Of a stretch of 64,000 bases of DNA, positions 59,216 through 64,000 are shown in pieces (within the stretch, counting starts at the first letter, position 1; each line of letters begins with the position of its first letter). The DNA is taken from NCBI GenBank assembly GCA_035286125.1, contig JAYKIS010000015.1, positions 1 through 64,000 of the forward strand. The letters run 5' to 3'. Source of the stretch: VGJW01 sp035286125. Lineage in GTDB: Bacteria > Cyanobacteriota > Sericytochromatia > S15B-MN24 > VGJW01. Made by a program: the position numbers and the translations under genes. The notes below the pieces were generated by a model that was not told the origin of the DNA, did not search any database, and worked only from the letters and a program-made list of their open reading frames with translations.

Positions 59216-59448
59216 TGCATCGGGACTGGACGCTGGTTCTGGGTGCAGGGGCCCTGGTGGTGGTCGGGGGGCTCACGCTCCTCGGGGGCGCCACGCTCGG
59301 AACCGCAGCCTATCGGGGGCTGTTGGCCTCGCTGATGGGAGGCCTGCTGGGCTTCGCGCTCGACGTGGTCCTGGCCCAGGTGCCGCCCCCGGAACTGCTG
59401 GACCAGAAGGCCCCCAAGGATCCCGATTCCGGGACGCAAAGCGAGTGA
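59212..59448 (+). CDS. Small two-helix membrane protein
   Basis: A 78-residue protein, unknown function. Hydrophobic helices lie at about 7-28 (WTLVLGAGALVVVGGLTLLG) and 34-55, with a charged tail ending DPDSGTQSE. ATG 59212 overlaps the cheD stop (ATGA). In Bacillus a different gene, swrB, follows sigD nearby; no similarity is seen. It may be a motility accessory protein by position. Confidence 0.65.
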   Translation: MMHRDWTLVLGAGALVVVGGLTLLGGATLGTAAYRGLLASLMGGLLGFALDVVLAQVPPPELLDQKAPKDPDSGTQSE

Positions 59449-59454
59449 TCACGG

Positions 59455-59484
59455 TTGCCCCGTGACGCATGACCGGGCTATGAT
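59455..59484 (+). promoter_or_regulatory. Sigma70-like promoter of fliA
   Basis: TTGCCC (59455-59460), an 18-base spacer and TATGAT (59479-59484) lie 33 bases before ATG 59517, in a 68-base gap. The -10 is identical to the one before flgB. It would allow the late sigma factor to be made separately from the long upstream transcript. Confidence 0.6.
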
Positions 59485-59516
59485 GAGACATATCAAGGCA
59501 TCGCAAGTGAGGTGGG

Positions 59517-60314
59517 ATGGCCGTAAGCCCGGCTCCTGAACTCTGGTCGCGGTTCATCCGGACGGGTGACAGCAAGGACCGGGAGCAGCTCATCATCCAC
59601 TACATGCCGCTTGTCCGGTATGTGGTAGGGCGCCTTGCACTGACGCTGCCGGCGACGTTGGACCCCGAGGATCTCTGCGGCTACGGGCTCATCGGCCTGA
59701 TTCAGGCCGTCGAGAAATTCCAACTCGACCGCGGCGTCAAGTTCGAGACCTATGCGGCGACCCGTATCCGTGGCGCCATTCTCGACGAGTTGCGCAGCCA
59801 GGACTGGGTCCCGCGCTCGGTCCGCAGTCGGGGACGGGAGATCTCCGAGGCAATGGCCCAACTGGAAGGCAGCCTGGGTCGACCCGCCACGGATGAGGAA
59901 TTGGCGACCAGGCTTGGCATGACCGTGACCGAGCTGGGCCACGCCATGGCGCGCGAGACCAGCCCCTTCCTGTCCCTGGACGAGATGATCCAGGGCAGCG
60001 AGGACGGCCAGACCATGACGTGGCTCGACACCATGGCCGACGACCGCCCCGGACCGGCCCACGTCCTCGAAGAAGACGAGTTCCGCCAGGAACTTGCCGA
60101 TGCCATCGACCGCCTGCCTGAACGCGAGCGGCAGACGCTTGCGCTCTACTACAAGGAAGGGTTGACCCTCAAGGAGATAGGGCAGGTCCTGGGCGTTACC
60201 GAGTCCCGGGTCTGCCAGATCCACACCCAGGCCGCGATGCGCCTGCGTGGCCATATCAACCGCTATCTGGGCATCTCGACCGATGGCGCGGCTCCCCGCA
60301 GGAGCCGCAGATGA
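59517..60314 (+). CDS. fliA: Flagellar sigma factor FliA (sigma28/SigD)
   Basis: A 265-residue sigma factor for late flagellar genes. Region 2 has HYMPLVRYVVGRLALTLPAT, LCGYGLIGLIQAVEKFQLDR and FETYAATRIRGAILDELRSQ, then DWVPRSVR. Region 4 has YYKEGLTLKEIGQVLGVTES, then RVCQIHTQA. Order after cheC-cheD matches Bacillus sigD. No FlgM gene is in view. Confidence 0.96.
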   Translation: MAVSPAPELWSRFIRTGDSKDREQLIIHYMPLVRYVVGRLALTLPATLDPEDLCGYGLIGLIQAVEKFQLDRGVKFETYAATRIRGAILDELRSQDWVPRSVRSRGREISEAMAQLEGSLGRPATDEELATRLGMTVTELGHAMARETSPFLSLDEMIQGSEDGQTMTWLDTMADDRPGPAHVLEEDEFRQELADAIDRLPERERQTLALYYKEGLTLKEIGQVLGVTESRVCQIHTQAAMRLRGHINRYLGISTDGAAPRRSRR

Positions 60315-60793
60315 ACGCCATGGGCAACACGAACCGGCCGCGGTCCGCCGAGGGCAGGTTGCAACTCGTCACCTTCAAATTGGGTGAAGAGGTCTATGGC
60401 CTGCCCATCGGGCACGTGCGCGAAATCATCACCTCGCGCAAGCCGACCCGCTTGCCGGGATCCGCGCCCCATGTCTCCGGACTCATCAACCTGCGCGGCG
60501 AGGTGATCCCCGTCTTCCAATTGCGGGTCTGGTTCGGCCTGAAGGACGAGGCACCCGCGGCCTCGGCCACCATCATCACCGAGTGGAAAGACGAGCGCTT
60601 CGGCTTCCAGGTCGATTCCGTGCAACAGGTCGCCTGGCTCGACCGCAGCCAGATCGACCCACCCACGGCGCAGTTCCAGCAGCACTCCCCCCACATCTCG
60701 GGTCTGGGCAAACACGAGGGACGTCTGATCATCCTGCTGGATCTCGACGCCCTCTTCCGGGACAACGACGAGGACGTCCAGGGCCGTGCCTGA
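60311..60793 (+). CDS. cheW: Chemotaxis coupling protein CheW
   Basis: A 160-residue adaptor linking receptors to CheA. LVTFKLGEEVYGLPIGHVRE, SGLINLRGEVIPVFQLRVWF and RLIILLDLDALF are the core motifs. ATGA overlap with fliA. It sits after sigD rather than beside cheA as in Bacillus. The next gene overlaps its end by 8 bases. Confidence 0.95.
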   Translation: MNAMGNTNRPRSAEGRLQLVTFKLGEEVYGLPIGHVREIITSRKPTRLPGSAPHVSGLINLRGEVIPVFQLRVWFGLKDEAPAASATIITEWKDERFGFQVDSVQQVAWLDRSQIDPPTAQFQQHSPHISGLGKHEGRLIILLDLDALFRDNDEDVQGRA

Positions 60794-62048
60794 CGCCTGG
60801 GTGCGTCTTGGCCACGTCGAGATTCCGGCTCCACGGCCCGAGTCGTTGGCACGTGGCCTCGAGGCCCTGCTGCCGATTTCCGAGGCGGGTGCGACCTGCC
60901 TGCATGCAGCCGTGGTGGGCGTCGCGGGAAGTCGCTGGAGGGTCGAGATCTTCGAGGCCGGGCCCGACCTGATCCTGCCGCCCCTGCCCGAGGCCGGCGG
61001 GCCTGTCGTGGCGGGGCAGGCGTGGACGGTGACGTTCCTCGCTCCGACGGGACTTGGCCTGGCGACGGGCGGCTTCGCGGGTGATGCCAATCCGGCCGTG
61101 AGCCTGCTGGCCGCCACGGCCGACCGCTGCGTCACCCATCCCAATGCGGTCAATGCCGCTGCGCTGAACTGGGCGCGGCCGGGCGTGGCCTACGTGGAGG
61201 GTGGCCTGCTGGACGGTTGGCTGGCCGGACGCTGGGATCTCATGCCGCAGCGCGCCCATACGCTGGGCCTTCTTGTCGACGGGGGCCTTCCCCGCCGGGC
61301 GCACGATGCCCTCGATAACGCGATGGCGGCCTTTCGCACGGTGGGGGGCGGACGGGTCATCCGCGAGGAGATGGCCGATCCGCTGCGAATGTCGCTCACG
61401 CGGGACAGACGCGGACGCAGCGCAGGTACCCTTGCCGACACTTCGGCCCTGCTCGAGGCCGGCCACCGTTTGATGGCCCGGGGCGCCACGGCCATCGCCA
61501 TAGTCAGCGACATGACCCACCTGGCCCTGCATGACGAAGCCTATGCCTCGGGACAGGGCCCCGATCCCATCGGCGGGCTCGAGGCCATGCTCTCCCGGGT
61601 CCTCGGACGGGCGCTTGGGGTGCCGGTGGCGCATGCCCCATGGCTGCCCGTGTCCTGCGACCCGGTCGATCCGCGCGGAGCCGCAGAGGAACTGGGGCTC
61701 GACTACCTGCTATGCGTCCTGAGGGGCCTGCAGCGCGCGCCCGTGCCCGTCGCGCCCGGTACCCGGGACGCCTGGCCGGCCGAGGGGCTGGTCGTCGTGC
61801 CGAACACCGCGGCGGGTGGCAGCGGCACGCTGGCCGCCGCGGCACGCGGGCTGACGCTTGTCGCCGTGGACAACCCGGGCGTCCTCGACGTCACGCCGGC
61901 CGCGCTCGGGATCGAGGCCTGGCATGCGCGTTCGTGGGCCGAGGCTGCAGGCTTGAGCCTCGCCATGCGCGAGGGCCTCGCTCCCGAGACCCTCGAACGA
62001 CCTCTCGCACGAAACCTGGCGCGGCCTGCCGGGGTCATGATCGGGTGA
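60786..62048 (+). CDS. DUF3326 domain protein
   Basis: A 420-residue protein matching DUF3326, a family known mainly from cyanobacteria and plants. Landmarks: FLAPTGLGLATGGFAGDANP, CVTHPNAVNAAALNWARPGV, then AYVEGGLLDGWLAG, GRSAGTLADTSALLEAGHRL, GLEAMLSRVLGRALGVPVAH and AAEELGLDYLLCVLRGLQRA. The family is uncharacterised; no catalytic motif is recognised. GTG 60786 overlaps cheW, and its stop overlaps the ECF sigma gene (GTGA), so it links motility and sigma genes. Confidence 0.85.
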   Translation: MPDAWVRLGHVEIPAPRPESLARGLEALLPISEAGATCLHAAVVGVAGSRWRVEIFEAGPDLILPPLPEAGGPVVAGQAWTVTFLAPTGLGLATGGFAGDANPAVSLLAATADRCVTHPNAVNAAALNWARPGVAYVEGGLLDGWLAGRWDLMPQRAHTLGLLVDGGLPRRAHDALDNAMAAFRTVGGGRVIREEMADPLRMSLTRDRRGRSAGTLADTSALLEAGHRLMARGATAIAIVSDMTHLALHDEAYASGQGPDPIGGLEAMLSRVLGRALGVPVAHAPWLPVSCDPVDPRGAAEELGLDYLLCVLRGLQRAPVPVAPGTRDAWPAEGLVVVPNTAAGGSGTLAAAARGLTLVAVDNPGVLDVTPAALGIEAWHARSWAEAAGLSLAMREGLAPETLERPLARNLARPAGVMIG

Positions 62049-62632
62049 AGCTTCTGCATCAGCCCCGACCGGGTACCGGCCCCAGCCGGACCGCCCTCGT
62101 CCGGGAGGCCCAGCGCGGGGATGAGCGGGCGTTCCGCGCACTTGTCGCCGATGTCCAGCAACGTCTGTGGCAGGTTGCGCGTCGCTTGGCCGGGGACGAC
62201 GACCGGGCGGCCGACCTCGTGCAGGAAAGCCTGATGCGTGCCTTCAGGGCCTTGCCTCGGCTCCGGGACCCCGAACGCTTCATGCCTTGGCTGCTGCGCA
62301 TCCTGAACCATGTGGCCACCGATACGCTCGGAGCACGCCAGCCGGAGTCCCTCGAGGACCTGGCCGAAGCCGGCCTCGAGCCCATGGCCTCGGAGCTCGA
62401 GGGACCCGAGGCGCGGGCCGTAGCAGCAGGAACGGCCGAAGCGATCGACCGCGCACTTGCAGGCATGCCGATGATCTATCGGCAGCCCCTGGTCCTGCGG
62501 CATGTCCTCGACCTGACATACGACGACCTGGCGCAGATCCTCGATCTGCCGTTGGGCACGGTCAAGACCCGCCTGTTCCGGGGCCGGGAGATGCTGCGTG
62601 AGCACCTGTTGCGGGAGGGGTTCCGGCCATGA
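62045..62632 (+). CDS. ECF-type RNA polymerase sigma factor
   Basis: A 195-residue sigma70-family ECF factor. Region 2 has LVREAQRGDERAFRALVADV and DDRAADLVQESLMRAFRALP; region 4 has LPLGTVKTRLFRGREMLREH, preceded by MIYRQPLVLRHVLDLTYDDL. Region 3 is absent, as expected. GTG 62045 overlaps the DUF3326 stop; its stop overlaps the anti-sigma gene. Target promoters are unknown. Confidence 0.92.
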   Translation: MKLLHQPRPGTGPSRTALVREAQRGDERAFRALVADVQQRLWQVARRLAGDDDRAADLVQESLMRAFRALPRLRDPERFMPWLLRILNHVATDTLGARQPESLEDLAEAGLEPMASELEGPEARAVAAGTAEAIDRALAGMPMIYRQPLVLRHVLDLTYDDLAQILDLPLGTVKTRLFRGREMLREHLLREGFRP

Positions 62633-63045
62633 CGTGCTATGAACTCAGGCTGACCTTTCACGAGGACCTTGGCGCCACGCCCGGACCCGGCATCCTCGAG
62701 CACCTCGGGACCTGCCCCCTGTGCAGGGCCTGGACCGCAAGTCTCGCGGCGGCAGTCCGACATCTCGAGACCACGGTCATCCCGGCCATGCCGCTTGACT
62801 TCAGCCGCAGCTTGGCCCCGGCCCTGGTTCGCGAACGCAGGGCCCGTATGGCCGGCCGCTGGCGCTGGGTGGCTGCGGCCCTGGTCGTGCTGGCGTCCAC
62901 CGCAGGTGGCTGGCAGTTGGGGCGCATCCTGCTCGTGCGCCAGGCAGTACCCGGCTCGGAGCAGGCCCGCTCGGCAGATATCCTGCCCGCACCCCGTGCC
63001 ATGCCCGGGCAGGCCAACGTGGTGCCGGCTTCACTCGGGCGCTGA
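62629..63045 (+). CDS. Zinc-type anti-sigma factor
   Basis: A 138-residue anti-sigma factor. The N-terminal ZAS motif H25-x3-C29-x2-C32 lies in HLGTCPLCRAW. One membrane helix is at about 77-97 (WRWVAAALVVLASTAGGWQL), with a short periplasmic tail. It should hold the ECF factor inactive until its release, for example by proteolysis (RseP-type protease at 22135). ATGA overlap with the sigma gene. Its 3' end overlaps the convergent ligA by 15 bases. Confidence 0.85.
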   Translation: MTCYELRLTFHEDLGATPGPGILEHLGTCPLCRAWTASLAAAVRHLETTVIPAMPLDFSRSLAPALVRERRARMAGRWRWVAAALVVLASTAGGWQLGRILLVRQAVPGSEQARSADILPAPRAMPGQANVVPASLGR

Positions 63046-64000
63046 GGCGCCCCGTTCGCGCAGCCAGGTCCGGAACCCGGCCTCGTCCACGACGGTGATG
63101 CCGGCCGCCTCGGCCTTGCGGCGCTTGCTCCCGGCCGCCTCGCCCGCGACGACCAATGTCGTCCGCTTCGTCACGGATTCGCCCACACGTGCACCCAGGC
63201 TGCGGACTTCTTCCTGGAACTCGGGCCGGGGCCGGGAGAGCGTGCCGGTGAACACGATCTCTTCGCCCTCGAGCGGTCCGTCGAAGGTCGCCGCCGCGAC
63301 AGGCCCGGTGACCTGCAGGCCAGCGGCAGCAAGGCGGGCCAGCACGTCCCGGTTGTGAGGCTCGGCCATGAACGCGACAACGGCGGTCGCCATCTCGGGC
63401 CCGACGCCATGGATGGCTTCGAGATCCTCGCGCGAGGCGGCTGCCAGGATCTCGAGCGAGGGAAAGGCCACCGCCAGCAGGTTGGCCGTGATTTCGCCGA
63501 CCTCGGGGATGCCGAGGGCGTGCAGAAGGCGCGGGTAAGGGCGCGTCCGGCTGCCGTCGATCGCCGCGATCAGGTTGGCGGCCGACTTGGCTCCCATCCG
63601 CTCGAGGGGTTCCAGATCGCGGGCATCAAGACCATAGAGGTCCGCCACCGTCCGCACGAGGCCGGCATCGACCAGCGCGGCACACAACTTGTCTCCCAGA
63701 CCCTCGATGTCCATCGCGCGGCGGCTGCCGAAATGCCACAGGCGATGCACCAACTGGGCGCGGCAGGACAAGCCGCCGGTACAGCGAACGGCCACCTGCC
63801 CCGGCAGGCGCTCCAGGAGGGCACCGCACTCCGGACACGCATCGGGCATGGCGAACGTCCGCTCCGTCCCGTCCCGGCGTTCCGTCACACTGGCGACGAC
63901 CTGGGGAATGACGTCGCCCGCACGCTGGACCACGACCCAGTCGCCGATGCGGATGTCCTTCCGGGCGATCTCGTCGGCATTGTGCAAGGTGGCATGGCTG
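63031..64000 (-). CDS. ligA: NAD-dependent DNA ligase LigA, 5' part beyond window
   Basis: Partial; the C-terminal 322 residues or so are inside the window. Visible domains: end of the OB fold (ATLHNADEIARKDIRIGDWV), a four-cysteine zinc finger (CPECGALL to CRAQ), helix-hairpin-helix repeats (IEGLGDKLCAALVDAGLV, LEAIHGVGPEMATAVVAF), and a BRCT domain (EIVFTGTLSRPRPEFQEEVR to the end). The adenylation domain with the active lysine lies upstream, outside. Seals nicks in replication and repair. Confidence 0.95.
   Translation of the reverse strand, partial: SHATLHNADEIARKDIRIGDWVVVQRAGDVIPQVVASVTERRDGTERTFAMPDACPECGALLERLPGQVAVRCTGGLSCRAQLVHRLWHFGSRRAMDIEGLGDKLCAALVDAGLVRTVADLYGLDARDLEPLERMGAKSAANLIAAIDGSRTRPYPRLLHALGIPEVGEITANLLAVAFPSLEILAAASREDLEAIHGVGPEMATAVVAFMAEPHNRDVLARLAAAGLQVTGPVAAATFDGPLEGEEIVFTGTLSRPRPEFQEEVRSLGARVGESVTKRTTLVVAGEAAGSKRRKAEAAGITVVDEAGFRTWLRERGASAPE

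Overview
The window is very GC-rich, densely packed bacterial DNA. Most neighbouring genes abut or share 1-13 bases at ATGA or TGATG junctions, and GTG and TTG starts are common. The cell is probably a motile diderm. It encodes a TolC-type outer-membrane factor with a MacA-type adaptor and ABC permeases, several lipoproteins and an RseP-type intramembrane protease. The main locus is one long flagellar/chemotaxis cluster (about 31.8-60.8 kb) whose order is close to the Bacillus/Clostridium fla/che operon, including FlbD, FliY, CheC, CheD and the TIGR02530 protein. A Firmicutes-like motility order in a diderm, together with a DUF3326 protein, a CpeT-like lipoprotein and a DUF5069 protein, would fit a non-photosynthetic relative of Cyanobacteria (Sericytochromatia/Melainabacteria type). 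That placement is an inference from gene content and needs a tree.

Layout. 0-6.4 kb: the start of an APH-family kinase (minus strand, cut by the window edge), an old yellow enzyme, class I fumarase, a membrane protein, an HExxH protein and a transglycosylase. 6.4-10.1 kb: a tightly overlapping minus-strand operon of methyltransferase, FolB, an SDR reductase, a phospholipase D-like protein and a CYTH protein, read here as a possible pteridine pathway. 10.2-21.4 kb: accessory genes, namely a 39-residue small protein, ornithine aminotransferase, a hydrolase, two related large lipoproteins, an HTH-TPR regulator facing them across an inverted repeat, a DUF5069 protein, a YceI lipoprotein, a CHAP-like hydrolase, a CpeT-like lipoprotein and a phospholipase D-like lipoprotein. 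21.4-22.1 kb: a flavin reductase and tRNA-Gln(TTG).

22.1-31.8 kb: one plus-strand operon of rseP, hemL, an ABC ATPase, an outer-membrane factor, a membrane-fusion protein, two ABC permeases, panC and cmk. A sigma70-like promoter at 31811-31839 then opens the flagellar operon: flgB, flgC, fliE-K, flgD, a TIGR02530 protein, flgE, a second fliK-like gene with an FlhB-tail gene, flbD, motA, motB, fliL, fliM, fliY, cheY, fliO-R, flhB, flhA, cheR, cheA, cheC, cheD, a small membrane protein, fliA (with its own promoter) and cheW. Translational coupling continues into a DUF3326 gene, an ECF sigma factor and its zinc-type anti-sigma factor. These converge on the 3' part of ligA, which leaves the window.

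Together the cluster encodes the basal body core, export gate, switch, stator, hook, hook-length control and most of the chemotaxis pathway. Not in this window: filament, rod (flgF/flgG), L and P rings, flhF, flhG and cheB.
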